DNA from: a virus
Strand: one strand, 5' to 3'
IMG/VR virus record: IMGVR_UViG_3300042197_002668
Location: 1 to 28,814 of that record
DNA: 28,814 bases
Under the pieces are notes generated by a model. The model did not search any database, was not told the DNA's origin, and worked only from the letters and a program-made list of their open reading frames with translations. Positions within the stretch are counted from its first letter, which is position 1, and every line of letters starts with the position of its first letter. Below, piece after piece: positions 28,699 to 28,814 of the stretch. A program made the position numbers and the translations under genes.

Positions 28699-28814
28699 AC
28701 CGGGCCCAAGACGAAGAACTGCGCGTCCTCGTGGCCACCTATGCGGCCCTCCGGGAGCATCATCGCAAGGCCGTTGCTGACCGCGCGCCCGGGCCCGTCT
28801 GCCGTGACCTTCGG
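28688..28814. repeat. Terminal direct repeat, right copy
   Basis: Identical to 1-127. Joining the ends at this overlap gives a 28,687-bp circle with an uninterrupted plus-strand operon. Confidence 0.95.
28695..28814 (+). CDS. 5' part of the 63-aa hypothetical gene, cut by the window end
   Basis: The first 40 codons of the gene annotated at 8-199, repeated because of the circular overlap. It is not a second gene copy. Confidence 0.9.
   Translation, partial: MNRAQDEELRVLVATYAALREHHRKAVADRAPGPVCRDLR

Overview
The window is a complete genome of a small tailed phage (siphovirus type). The first 127 bases recur exactly as the last 127 (1-127 = 28688-28814), so the unique sequence is 28,687 bp and the molecule is circular or circularly permuted. 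The DNA is GC-rich throughout. A single-domain M15 endolysin without a wall-binding domain fits a Gram-negative host, but the host cannot be named from the sequence. I see no tRNA, CRISPR array, insertion sequence, complete integrase or recognisable lysogeny repressor, and no gap between genes exceeds about 230 bases.

Layout. (1) Plus strand, 28057 through the circular junction to 2356: one tightly overlapping operon of mostly small uncharacterised genes. It includes a winged-helix protein, a probable ribbon-helix-helix protein and, last, an unusual fusion of an HNH nuclease domain to the 'Recombinase' domain of large serine recombinases. (2) Minus strand, 21412 down to 2322: the late operon, in the order RuvC-like resolvase, small terminase, large terminase, portal, conserved structural domain protein, scaffold, major capsid, head and connector proteins, tail terminator candidate, major tail protein, tail assembly chaperones made by -1 frameshifting, tape measure, two large tail-tip/fibre proteins, endolysin and a holin-like membrane protein. 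(3) Minus strand, 26079 down to 21638: replication genes, namely a CHC2-type zinc-finger (primase-like) protein, SSB, a double winged-helix protein, a DEAD/DEAH-type helicase and a VirE-type P-loop ATPase. There is no DNA polymerase, so the host's must be used. (4) Plus strand, 26210 to 27984: a RecT-like annealing protein and a Cas4/RecB-type nuclease with an iron-sulfur cysteine pattern, divergent from the replication operon.

Control elements visible in the sequence are: a shared extended -10 promoter motif ahead of both plus-strand units; a strong hairpin terminator with a GNRA loop after the major tail protein gene; a possible promoter and leader hairpin ahead of the capsid gene; and, between the VirE-type gene and the late operon, twelve copies of a 9-bp unit (consensus TGTTCCACG) in two mirrored clusters around a 33-bp alternating purine-pyrimidine tract. 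That last region is the best candidate for a replication origin, partition-like site or late-gene switch, and is the most unusual non-coding feature here.

How it works together: the plus-strand early genes are likely expressed from the two related promoters. RecT, the nuclease, SSB, the helicases and the RuvC-like enzyme form a replication and recombination set. The late minus-strand operon builds the head and tail, packages DNA and lyses the cell.
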